A stretch of 18,970 bases of DNA from assembly GCA_031255425.1 (NCBI GenBank), contig JAIRSN010000041.1, positions 1-18,970 on the forward strand, written 5' to 3'. Below the pieces are notes generated by a model. The model had not been told where the DNA came from. It made no database searches and worked only from the letters and a program-made list of their open reading frames with translations. Of this stretch, positions 10,209-17,091 are shown in pieces; position 1 is the stretch's first letter, and each line of letters starts with the position of its first letter. Both the position numbers and the translations under genes were made by a program. Source of the stretch: Dysgonamonadaceae bacterium. Lineage in GTDB: Bacteria > Bacteroidota > Bacteroidia > Bacteroidales > Azobacteroidaceae.

Positions 10209-10904
10209 TCAATCGCTGGAAGCCGTTTTTAAATTCGTAATCAAGAGATAACGGTTCTTACGCAATTCCGGAGAACGTAAATCATCCATTACTTTTTTAA
10301 CAACCGGATAATGTGTTTGCTTGTCTGCTTTGATAGCAAGCTGCAATTCGGGAAGATCCGAGTTTCCTCTTCTTGCGTCGTCCCTGATTTGCGTTGCATA
10401 CCTTATCCAGCGTTTAAATTCATTATCTTTTGAAATCGAATTTCCAACAGCATCTTTCACTTCAACGCTATCGGTAGGAATCCCTGCTCTTTGGTTACCC
10501 GCATCCGACAGATAAGCATCTTGCTTTTCGATGGGTAAATCCAAAAAAGCAGCCATAGATGCGATCGGGACTCCGAATGATTTTAATTTTTTGAAACTTT
10601 CCTCTTGCTTGGGAGTAAATGTATAACCGTAATCGTTACCTACGGCTCTCAATGTTTCTATCACCTGATCTTGCTGGTAATCCAAACTCAAGAAAAGTTT
10701 ACCTTGTTTATCAACCAGAATCGTTATCAGATTGGCTTCCGGTACTTTGATTTCGGAAACCGAACTTGGAGTGGTTACCTGCACCGGTTCTTTTGAAATA
10801 AAGGTAGATGTCAACATAAAGAAAGTAAGCAAAAGAACAGTCACATCACTCATCGCTGTCATATCGATGAATGTACTTTGCTTTTTTACTTTTACTTTTG
10901 CCAT
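10209..10904 (-). CDS. exbD: ExbD-type biopolymer transporter subunit (first of two)
   Basis: A 231-residue ExbD/TolR-family protein, paralogous to its downstream neighbour but clearly diverged from it. The membrane helix at about 15-35 holds the proton-carrying Asp20 in FIDMTAMSDVTVLLLTFFML. The periplasmic domain opens with a typical strand, NLITILVDKQGKLFL. It carries an unusual central insertion of about 100 residues and ends with the conserved LQLAIKADKQTHYPVVKKVMDDL. I use the ATG at 10904; an in-frame TTG six bases upstream gives no better context. Having two different ExbD subunits next to one ExbB is the usual Bacteroidetes arrangement and suggests a heteromeric motor; that interpretation is inference. 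Confidence 0.92.
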   Translation of the reverse strand: MAKVKVKKQSTFIDMTAMSDVTVLLLTFFMLTSTFISKEPVQVTTPSSVSEIKVPEANLITILVDKQGKLFLSLDYQQDQVIETLRAVGNDYGYTFTPKQEESFKKLKSFGVPIASMAAFLDLPIEKQDAYLSDAGNQRAGIPTDSVEVKDAVGNSISKDNEFKRWIRYATQIRDDARRGNSDLPELQLAIKADKQTHYPVVKKVMDDLRSPELRKNRYLLITNLKTASSD

Positions 10905-10985
10905 AATCAATCAATAAATTAATTTATTAGTAGAAAAATGAAGAAAATGAAGAAAACAGCTTTCTACATTCACTTCACTTCTTTA

Positions 10986-11804
10986 TTAATCATTGTGTGT
11001 TTCAGCATAAGTTTGGGTTAAAGCAAAACCCATTTCATCAATAGCATAAGTCATGTTGTCGATTTTACCGCTAAAGAAAGAATAACTGATAATTGCCAAA
11101 GCACCGGTTGCAATACCCGTAGCAGTATTTACAAGCGCTTCGGAAATACCAACGGAAAGCGCAACGGAGTCGACGGCGCCTGCCTGTCCCAACGCCTGGA
11201 ATGATTTGATCATACCTAATACGGTACCGAACAATCCCATAAGCGTTCCTAACGTGGAAATAGTAGCAACTATCGGAAGATTTTGCTGCATAGACGGAAG
11301 CTGCAACGCGGTTGCTTCTTCAATTTCAGCTTTAATTTCTTCGATTTTTGTTTCTTTCGGAAGATTTTGGGTTTCCATTTCTTTGTATTTCTTTAACCCT
11401 GCATCGACAATGGCGGCAACTGAGCCTTTTTGTTTGGCGCAAAGGCCTTCGGCTTCGGAAATATTTCCTTTTCTCAAGTTAGATTTCACATTGTATACGA
11501 AGTCTATCAAGTTTCCTTTTCCTTTTGCTTTGGCAAGAGCAAAATAACGCTCTACACTTAATATTATAACCGTCAATAACAATGTTAAGATAAGAGGCAC
11601 TACGAAACCTCCTTTAAACATGGTACCCAATAAATTGTGGGGATGATTATCCGAATTATTTCCTTCAAAATTCGAATTAGCACCTAAGATAAAATAAAAA
11701 AATAGTTCTGATAAAATGAGAGCGACTAAAATAACGAGCCCGGCTGAAACGCCACGAGATTTTTTACCTTCTCTTTTTTCTACTGTTTGCTTTTTTGTTT
11801 CCAT
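10986..11804 (-). CDS. exbB: MotA/TolQ/ExbB proton channel family protein
   Basis: A 272-residue channel-forming subunit that couples the proton motive force to TonB together with ExbD. Hydrophobic segments lie at about 19-41 (VSAGLVILVALILSELFFYF), 66-86, 176-200 and 218-243. The last two contain the family's conserved core: VATISTLGTLMGLFGTVLG and then VGISEALVNTATGIATGALA. The cytoplasmic loop between the second and third helices is rich in Lys and Glu, as expected. It is the first gene of the operon, with a promoter-like -7 box 84 bases upstream. The next gene starts 81 bases after its stop, the longest gap in the operon. The start ATG at 11804 is followed by a lysine-rich cytoplasmic N terminus. 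Confidence 0.95.
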   Translation of the reverse strand: METKKQTVEKREGKKSRGVSAGLVILVALILSELFFYFILGANSNFEGNNSDNHPHNLLGTMFKGGFVVPLILTLLLTVIILSVERYFALAKAKGKGNLIDFVYNVKSNLRKGNISEAEGLCAKQKGSVAAIVDAGLKKYKEMETQNLPKETKIEEIKAEIEEATALQLPSMQQNLPIVATISTLGTLMGLFGTVLGMIKSFQALGQAGAVDSVALSVGISEALVNTATGIATGALAIISYSFFSGKIDNMTYAIDEMGFALTQTYAETHND

Positions 11805-11887
11805 AAAAAATTGCGTTCTTTTTTTTAAGTTAGATAAATTTTTAATATTAATTGTAATTTCTATTTTTTATACAAAAAAATGTTCTG

Positions 11888-11895
11888 CAAATATA
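11888..11895 (-). promoter_or_regulatory. -7 box of the exbB operon promoter
   Basis: On the minus strand this reads TATATTTG, an exact match to TAnnTTTG, in A/T-rich DNA 84 bases before the exbB start. A clear TTTG at the -33 position is lacking; only a weak TTTCTG-like run is near. The rest of the 298-base gap to the permease gene (11805-12102) holds a long-range inverted repeat, AGCTAATTC at 12014-12022 with GAATTAGCT at 12065-12073. I see no gene in it. Confidence 0.6.
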
Positions 11896-12102
11896 GTGAA
11901 TTTACAACATAAACATACAGAAATATATGCATACACCGTGTTTTTACGAAATGTTAACAAATTTGATTTCTTTGTATTCATCTATTTGGAACATGAAATT
12001 TTCGCCAAAGATAAGCTAATTCCTGTATTTACACCTCATTTTTTAATTTATTTTTCCCTAAAAAGAATTAGCTGTTTATTCCCTGATTTGCCCCTGATTT
12101 GT

Positions 12103-13185
12103 TTAATTCGGCGCTTTGCGATACAACCCGGCGGCTATCAGCACGTAAACGATATTCGGAATCCAGATGGCTATCATCGGGCTGACCAGTCCGGAGACGG
12201 CAAACGAGGAAGTCACCTGCATAAACAGTATGTACGAAAAGCTCAACAGCAATCCCATGCCGATATTCAATCCCATACCGCCTTTGATTTTCCGGGAGGA
12301 GAGGGAGGCGCCGATCACCGTCAGGATGAATGCGGCAAATGCCATCGCGTAACGCCGGTGGTATTCGATTTCGAAGAGTTGAATGTTTCCGATGCCCCGT
12401 TTCTTTTGCCGGTCGATGTAGGCTTTCAGTTCGGGAGTGGTCATTTGTTCGCTGTCGTAAGCCGAAATCATAAAGTCGGACGGGATGATTGTCAAGGTGG
12501 TGTCGATCGACTGTCCCGTGGTTACCTCTTCTTTCATGCCGATAAAATCGCGGATCATGTAGTCTTTGACAGTCCAATGGTAGGCCGAATCCCAGACAAT
12601 TTGCTGGGCGGTCAGGCGCGATTTAAGTTTTTTGTCTTCGAACCGTTCCAGGGAGAACCGGTTTCCGGTCTTCGTATTTATATCGAACCGGTCGAAATAG
12701 GCAATGACTCCCGGCTCTACTTCCAACTGAATATGACTGGAATAGGTAACCCGCCGGTCGCGGACGTAGGTGTTCTGAAACTCGATGCGCGTGACGTTGG
12801 CGGGAGGGATGACGTAACTGTTCAGCAAAAAAGTCATCAGGGCAATCAGCGCGGCGGAAATCAGATAAGGCAACATCAGCCGCCTGAAACTGATTCCGCT
12901 TGAAAGCATGGCAATAATCTCCGAATTGTCGGCCAGCTTGGAAGTGAAGAATATAACGGCGATGAAAACAAACAGCGGACTGAACAGGTTGATGAAATAA
13001 GGAATAAAGTTGAGGTAATAATCGAAAAGGATGGCTTCCGCCGGGGCATTGTTCCGGATAAATTTATCCAGCTTCTCATTGAAATCAAACATAACCGATA
13101 TGGCGATGATCAACAGGATGGCAAAGAGATAGGTTCCGAGAAACTTCCGGATGATGTACCAGTCTATTTTTCTTAGTCCTTTCAT
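12103..13185 (-). CDS. LptF/LptG-type (YjgP/YjgQ) permease
   Basis: A 360-residue inner-membrane permease of the lipopolysaccharide export family. LptF and LptG form the membrane part of the LptB2FG transporter, which extracts LPS and passes it to the periplasmic bridge. The N terminus DWYIIRKFLGTYLFAILLIIA is characteristic. Three membrane helices follow at about 13-33, 53-80 and 103-126, with the conserved cytoplasmic-side coupling segment DNSEIIAMLSSGISFRRL at 86-103. A periplasmic beta-jellyroll domain fills the middle, and three more helices sit near the C terminus (RRYAMAFAAFILTVIGASLS, then GLLLSFSYILFMQ, then the end). It begins 6 bases after tgt stops, suggesting translational coupling. 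Bacteroidetes commonly encode LptF and LptG at separate loci, so I do not choose between the two names. Confidence 0.9.
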   Translation of the reverse strand: MKGLRKIDWYIIRKFLGTYLFAILLIIAISVMFDFNEKLDKFIRNNAPAEAILFDYYLNFIPYFINLFSPLFVFIAVIFFTSKLADNSEIIAMLSSGISFRRLMLPYLISAALIALMTFLLNSYVIPPANVTRIEFQNTYVRDRRVTYSSHIQLEVEPGVIAYFDRFDINTKTGNRFSLERFEDKKLKSRLTAQQIVWDSAYHWTVKDYMIRDFIGMKEEVTTGQSIDTTLTIIPSDFMISAYDSEQMTTPELKAYIDRQKKRGIGNIQLFEIEYHRRYAMAFAAFILTVIGASLSSRKIKGGMGLNIGMGLLLSFSYILFMQVTSSFAVSGLVSPMIAIWIPNIVYVLIAAGLYRKAPN

Positions 13186-13191
13186 TTTGTT

Positions 13192-14322
13192 CTACAATCT
13201 GTTTTGAAGGTGGGGGATCCGCTCCGACTTCCAGCGGGAGAAATTGCCTGCCACGATTTGCCGCCGGGCTTCGTTGACCAGCCGGATGTAAAATGCGAGG
13301 TTGTGAATCGAGGCGATTTGCAGCGCCAGTATCTCATTCGCTTTAAACAAATGATGCAGGCAGGCTTTGGAGTGGAGCGCGTCCACCGCCGAAGCGCCGC
13401 CTTCTTCCAGCGGCGAAAAGTCGATTTCCCATTTTTTGTTTCTCATATTGATTATGCCGTTTTCCGTGAATATCCGCCCGTTTCTGCCGTTCCGTGTCGG
13501 CATGATGCAATCGAACATGTCGACGCCCCGTTCGATGGCTTCCAGCAGGTTGACAGGCGTACCGACGCCCATCAGGTAGCGGGGACGGCCGGAAGGAAGG
13601 ATGTCGTTGACGGTCTCGATCATCTCATACATCTTTTCGGCAGGCTCGCCGACAGCCAGTCCACCGATTGCATTTCCGTCCGCCCCTTTTGACGCCGCGT
13701 TTTCCGCCGCCCGCCGCCTCAGATCGGGATAAACACATCCCTGGACAATCGGGAACAGGCTCTGCGTGTATCCGTATTTACATTCCGTGCGACGGAAGCG
13801 TTCCCAGCACCGGTCCAGCCAGCGCTCCGTGCGGTCGAGCGACTGCCGGGCGTAGTTATAATCCGCATTTCCGGGCGTACATTCGTCGAACGCCATGATA
13901 ATGTCGGCGCCGATGCTCCGCTGAATGTCGATTACTTTTTCGGGGGTAAAGAGATGCTTCGAGCCGTCGATATGCGAACGGAACTCCGCGCCTTCTTCCG
14001 TCAACTTCCGGTTGGCGGAGAGGGAGAACACCTGAAAACCGCCGCTGTCCGTCAGTATCGGGCGATCCCAGCCGTTGAACCGGTGCAAGCCGCCTGCCTG
14101 TTCCAGGATTTCAATTCCCGGACGCAGGTAGAGGTGGTAGGTGTTTCCGAGGATGATCGTGGCACGGATGTCGTCTTTCAGTTCGGTAAAATGCACGGCT
14201 TTCACCGTCCCCTGCGTTCCGACCGGCATAAAGACCGGCGTCTCTACAACGCCGTGGTCTGTGACTATCCTGCCTGCCCGTGCCCGGGAACCCGGATCTG
14301 TATATTCTAATGTGAAATGCAT
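13192..14322 (-). CDS. tgt: tRNA-guanine transglycosylase (queuine/preQ1 tRNA-ribosyltransferase)
   Basis: Exchanges guanine-34 in the anticodon of Asp, Asn, His and Tyr tRNAs for preQ1 in queuosine synthesis. It has 376 residues, the usual length. ILTDSGGFQVFSLSANRK contains the substrate-binding Asp92. DECTPGNADYNYARQS, PIVQGCVYPDLRR and GNAIGGLAVGEP form the base pocket. FDCIMPTRNGRNGRIFT carries the catalytic nucleophile Asp271 (Asp264 in E. coli). The C-terminal zinc site is unusual. Where most Tgt have a C-x-C-x2-C cluster this one has EEGGASAVDALHSKACLHHL, so those Cys ligands are missing, although the later His (ASIHNL) is kept. Related Bacteroidetes enzymes also appear, from memory, to lack them. 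Located 29 bases after pfkA and 6 bases before the permease gene. Confidence 0.97.
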   Translation of the reverse strand: MHFTLEYTDPGSRARAGRIVTDHGVVETPVFMPVGTQGTVKAVHFTELKDDIRATIILGNTYHLYLRPGIEILEQAGGLHRFNGWDRPILTDSGGFQVFSLSANRKLTEEGAEFRSHIDGSKHLFTPEKVIDIQRSIGADIIMAFDECTPGNADYNYARQSLDRTERWLDRCWERFRRTECKYGYTQSLFPIVQGCVYPDLRRRAAENAASKGADGNAIGGLAVGEPAEKMYEMIETVNDILPSGRPRYLMGVGTPVNLLEAIERGVDMFDCIMPTRNGRNGRIFTENGIINMRNKKWEIDFSPLEEGGASAVDALHSKACLHHLFKANEILALQIASIHNLAFYIRLVNEARRQIVAGNFSRWKSERIPHLQNRL

Positions 14323-14351
14323 CTTTTGCCTTTCTGCTCGTTTTTTTTCTT

Positions 14352-15332
14352 TCAGATCGACAATATTCTCAGGGTATTCAGGAGATCGCGGTTGATCGGT
14401 TTCTCGTTTTTGATCGCCTTGGAAAAGGGGACATACACAATGTTGTCGTTCTGGATGCCGATCATCACATTGCGCTGGTCTTCCATCAGGGCGTCAATGG
14501 CGGCGGCGCCCATGCGGCTGGCGAGAATCCGGTCGGTGGCGGTGGGAGAGCCTCCCCGCTGAAGGTGCCCGAGAATGGTGACGCGGACGTCGTACTGCGG
14601 ATATTCTTTCTTCACCCTTTCTGCCATTCCCATGGCGCCGCCGGTGATTTCGCTTTCCGCCACCAGGACGATGCTACTGTTTTTGGTCTTCCGGAACCCG
14701 TTTTTGATCAGTTCTTCCAACTGGTCTACTTCCGTAAAGATTTCCGGAATGATAGCGGCTTCCGCCCCGGAGGCAATCGCGCCGTTCAGGGCGAGGAAGC
14801 CGGCGTCGCGCCCCATCACCTCGATAAAGAACAGGCGTTCGTGCGAAGTGGCGGTGTCGCGAATCTTATCGACCGCATCCATAATTGTATTCAACGCCGT
14901 GTCGTATCCGATTGTCGTATCCGTACCGTACAGGTCGTTGTCGATTGTTCCGGGCAAGCCCACCACCGGGAAGTTATATTCCTGCGCGAAAATGCGGGCG
15001 CCGGTAAGCGACCCGTCTCCGCCGATCACAACCAAGGCGTCAATGCCTTCGCTTCGCATCGTTTTGTGCGCCATCTGCCGTCCTTCGGGTTCCCTGAATT
15101 CGAGGCAACGCGCCGTTTTCAGAATGGTCCCTCCCTGCTGGATGATGTTGCTCACATTGTTGGTTTTGAAAGGAATAATTTCATTGGAAAGAAGTCCGCG
15201 ATAGCCTCTGAAAATGCCTTTTACTTCTAAACCGTTGTATATCGCGGCTCTGGTTACTGCACGAATGGCAGCATTCATGCCGGGGGCATCGCCACCCGAC
15301 GTAAGAATACCTATACATCTAATTTCTGCCAT
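14352..15332 (-). CDS. pfkA: ATP-dependent 6-phosphofructokinase
   Basis: Phosphorylates fructose 6-phosphate to fructose 1,6-bisphosphate, the committed step of glycolysis, in the cytoplasm. It has 326 residues, close to the 320 of bacterial Pfk[18 protein letters not shown] at 9-25 begins the nucleotide-binding domain. GGDGS at 104-108 has Gly rather than Asp at the position that separates ATP from pyrophosphate enzymes, so ATP is the predicted donor. The catalytic segment [20 protein letters not shown] at 127-146 includes the base Asp131. [13 protein letters not shown] and [15 protein letters not shown] complete the substrate and allosteric sites. It is the first gene of the pfkA-tgt-permease group, with a -7 box 24 bases upstream. 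Bacteroidales often carry more than one pfkA. Confidence 0.97.
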   Translation of the reverse strand: MAEIRCIGILTSGGDAPGMNAAIRAVTRAAIYNGLEVKGIFRGYRGLLSNEIIPFKTNNVSNIIQQGGTILKTARCLEFREPEGRQMAHKTMRSEGIDALVVIGGDGSLTGARIFAQEYNFPVVGLPGTIDNDLYGTDTTIGYDTALNTIMDAVDKIRDTATSHERLFFIEVMGRDAGFLALNGAIASGAEAAIIPEIFTEVDQLEELIKNGFRKTKNSSIVLVAESEITGGAMGMAERVKKEYPQYDVRVTILGHLQRGGSPTATDRILASRMGAAAIDALMEDQRNVMIGIQNDNIVYVPFSKAIKNEKPINRDLLNTLRILSI

Positions 15333-15356
15333 AATTTATAAGATATTAAAACTCCA

Positions 15357-15364
15357 CAAATTTA
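15357..15364 (-). promoter_or_regulatory. -7 box of the pfkA operon promoter
   Basis: On the minus strand this reads TAAATTTG, an exact TAnnTTTG match, 24 bases before the pfkA ATG, implying a very short leader. No good TTTG -33 element is seen at the expected distance. Confidence 0.55.
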
Positions 15365-15611
15365 CAATTTCTTTTTGAACTATCACCCATTTCGGATGGA
15401 AGATGGCTGGGACAAGGCTTCCGGATTCCGGGCAACGGTCTCAAATAACCGCTGTTTGAATGTGTTAGTCCTGAAAAATCCCGCCTTTATTTTCTATTCA
15501 AAAGATTCCCGCTGTTTTTGCGGGGTTTTATCCAAAAACACTTCTTATTTTTTGTTTTCGGGAGTTTCCGGCGGCAGGAATTCAGTTGAAAACAAGGTTT
15601 TGCCCCGGGGC

Positions 15612-15640
15612 AGAGGCGCAGCCTCTTTTATTTTTTTTTA
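15612..15640 (+). terminator. Terminator-like hairpin at the edge of the array
   Basis: AGAGGC (15612-15617) and GCCTCT (15621-15626) form a 6-bp stem with a 3-base loop, followed by a tract of thymines interrupted once. It has intrinsic-terminator form on the plus strand, but no plus-strand gene leads into it, so its role is uncertain. Confidence 0.35.
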
Positions 15641-15667
15641 ATGAAGCAATAGGGAAATTTAAATTCG

Positions 15668-16160
15668 GTTGTAAAATAACTTTTGCCCTGGGGCAAAACC
15701 TTAAATCCAGTTGTAAAATAACTTTTGCCCCGGAGCAAAACCTTGAATTCAGTTGTAAAATAACTTTTGCCCTGGGGCAAAACCTTAAATCCAGTTGTAA
15801 AATAGCTTTTGCCCTGGGGCAAAACCTTGAATTCAGTTGTAAACATGCTTTTGTTCACGAACAATTTAAAGAATCCAGTTGTAAACACGCTTTTGTTCGC
15901 GAACAATTTAAAGAATTCAGTTGTAAACACGGTTTTGTTCGCGAACAATTTAAAGAATTCAGTTGCAAACACGGTTTTGTTCACGAACAATTTAAAGAAT
16001 TCAGTTGCAAACATGGTTTTGTTCACGAACAATTTAAAGAATCCGGTTGCAAACACGGTTTTGTTCGCGAACAATTGAAAGAATCCGGTTGTAAACACGG
16101 TTTTGTTCGCGAACAATTTAAAGAATCCAGTTGTAAACACGGTTTTGTTCAAAGGACACG
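15668..16160. repeat. Tandem array of 42-bp palindrome-containing units
   Basis: Eleven complete units of exactly 42 bp begin at 15668 and repeat with no spacers, followed by a partial twelfth from 16130 that loses similarity after about 16150. Each unit opens with GTTGTAAA or GTTGCAAA, continues to a palindrome, and ends in an A/T-rich tail finishing TTCA, TCCA or TCCG. Units 1-4 (15668-15835) carry a core of the type TTTTGCCCTGGGGCAAAA. Units 5-11 (15836-16129) carry TTGTTCGCGAACAA or its central variant with CACG. Within the second class the palindrome arms never vary; only the centre does. Because 42 is divisible by 3, long open frames appear on both strands, but changes between units mostly alter the residues and no good start or leader exists, so I do not call a protein. 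The array sits 17 bases after the reductase stop codon. Confidence 0.93.
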
Positions 16161-16176
16161 TAAACCGTTTCGCAAT

Positions 16177-16800
16177 TTACCGGATAAAATTCGTCCGTTG
16201 CCGCACCGGTTCTTTTTCGGGGAAAGGCACGGTTTCTTTCGCAACTGCTATACATTTCAGTAGCCATGCCATGTTTCGTCCCAATGTCCGCATCACTTGC
16301 AAGCCCTCCAAATCCTGCCGGACTTCCTCCGGTGTCTGACCGTGTACCCCGTTCCAATATTGCGAAGGCACGACCGGCATACTCGATATGGTAAAATATT
16401 TGTTCAGGGCGTCGAAGGCAGAAGCCGCCCCTCCACGCCGGCAACTGACAATGGCCGCTGCGGGTTTATAGGCAAAAGCGCCGCTGCCGGCGAAAAACAC
16501 CCGGTCCAAAAGCGCCAGCAAGGCACCGTTGGGCGAAGCATAATATACCGGAGAACCAACCACGATGCCATCCGCTTTCTTTATCAAGTCGATACATTCG
16601 TTAACAGGGTCGTCCGAGCCGGAGCAGTATCCGGCTTCCCGGCACTTCCCGCAGGCAATACAGCCCCGGATAGCCTTCGTTCCGATGTGGAAAATCCGAG
16701 TTTCAATTCCTTGTTGTTCCAATACTTCCGCAATTTCAGACAAGGCGGTAAAGGTACATCCGCTTTTGTGGGGACTTCCGTTGATTAATAAGACATTCAT
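16177..16800 (-). CDS. Flavodoxin-fold NAD(P)H-dependent reductase with Isf-like cysteine cluster
   Basis: A 207-residue flavoprotein of the NADPH-dependent FMN reductase / iron-sulfur flavoprotein group, presumably cytoplasmic. The N terminus MNVLLINGSPHKSGCT is the FMN phosphate-binding loop. VVGSPVYYASPNGALLALLDR at about 79-99 is the second flavin-binding segment. Cysteines 47, 50, 53 and 59 (GCIACGKCREAGYC) form a C-x2-C-x2-C-x5-C pattern like the compact 4Fe-4S motif of archaeal and bacterial Isf proteins, so an iron-sulfur centre is plausible. The physiological electron partner is not evident. A TAnnTTTG box lies 48 bases upstream. It appears monocistronic, and its transcript would run straight into the palindromic array. 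The last residues (VRQRTNFIR) extend to within 20 bases of the array. Confidence 0.87.
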   Translation of the reverse strand: MNVLLINGSPHKSGCTFTALSEIAEVLEQQGIETRIFHIGTKAIRGCIACGKCREAGYCSGSDDPVNECIDLIKKADGIVVGSPVYYASPNGALLALLDRVFFAGSGAFAYKPAAAIVSCRRGGAASAFDALNKYFTISSMPVVPSQYWNGVHGQTPEEVRQDLEGLQVMRTLGRNMAWLLKCIAVAKETVPFPEKEPVRQRTNFIR

Positions 16801-16847
16801 ATTGATTATTATTCATTATAATACATAAATTCCACGTGAGTAAACGC

Positions 16848-16855
16848 CAAAAATA
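16848..16855 (-). promoter_or_regulatory. -7 box for the flavodoxin-fold reductase gene
   Basis: On the minus strand this reads TATTTTTG, an exact TAnnTTTG match, 48 bases before the ATG at 16800. The upstream -33 element is not clear. Confidence 0.5.
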
Positions 16856-17021
16856 CAGCAAGCATTTTGTTTGCCGCAAAATTATACATTATTTTCTACA
16901 TAATCATTCCTGAGAAACTACTTTTAATATCCGCCTCTCTATCTGCATAATGGATTCGAAGATCTGCTTATGAATTTTTCGGCTATGACATTTAGTCAGG
17001 TAATTATTCCCCTGTCTTTAA

Positions 17022-17051
17022 TTGGCATAACATTTGATAAAACTCTAATAC
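17022..17051 (+). promoter_or_regulatory. Possible dnaK promoter
   Basis: TTGGCA at 17022-17027 and TAATAC at 17046-17051 are spaced 18 bases, resembling a classical sigma-70 promoter. An overlapping AACATTTG (17029-17036) is one mismatch from the Bacteroidetes -7 box. No CIRCE inverted repeat is visible before dnaK, so HrcA control is not supported. Which element is used cannot be decided from sequence. Confidence 0.3.
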
Positions 17052-17091
17052 AAATCAAAAAAATAAAAACGAAATTAAAACATAAAAAATT

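Larger units (their letters stand above)
15333..15667. other. Non-coding stretch upstream of pfkA and beside the repeat array
   Basis: No convincing gene is present. It contains the pfkA promoter near 15357. A small hairpin (CCCGC at 15508-15512 with GCGGG at 15520-15524) is followed by GTTTT. A diverged copy of the array unit begins at 15585 (GTTGAAAACAAGGTTTTGCC). A GC hairpin (AGAGGC at 15612-15617 with GCCTCT at 15621-15626) runs into a T-rich tract ending at 15640. The last two look like an eroded edge of the array at 15668. Confidence 0.5.

Noticed and set aside
12014..12073. Inverted repeat AGCTAATTC/GAATTAGCT as terminator of the pfkA operon
   Set aside because: The 42-base loop and lack of a following T-tract make it a poor intrinsic terminator.
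15375..15641. Possible 88-codon gene on the plus strand beside the array
   Set aside because: No leader or promoter, low-complexity end running into the hairpin and T-tract, and no recognisable protein features.
15836..16129. GTTCGCGAAC cores as LexA (SOS) boxes
   Set aside because: LexA boxes of this style read GAAC..GTTC, the opposite orientation of half-sites, and a dozen copies far from an SOS gene makes no sense.
15668..16160. CRISPR array
   Set aside because: Units are contiguous with no unique spacers, and no cas genes are present.
15628..16263. Repetitive proteins encoded by the 42-bp array on either strand
   Set aside because: Open frames follow automatically from a period divisible by 3; substitutions are mostly non-silent and no credible start exists.
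16860..17091. CIRCE operator for heat-shock control of dnaK
   Set aside because: No TTAGCACTC-N9-GAGTGCTAA-like inverted repeat is present.
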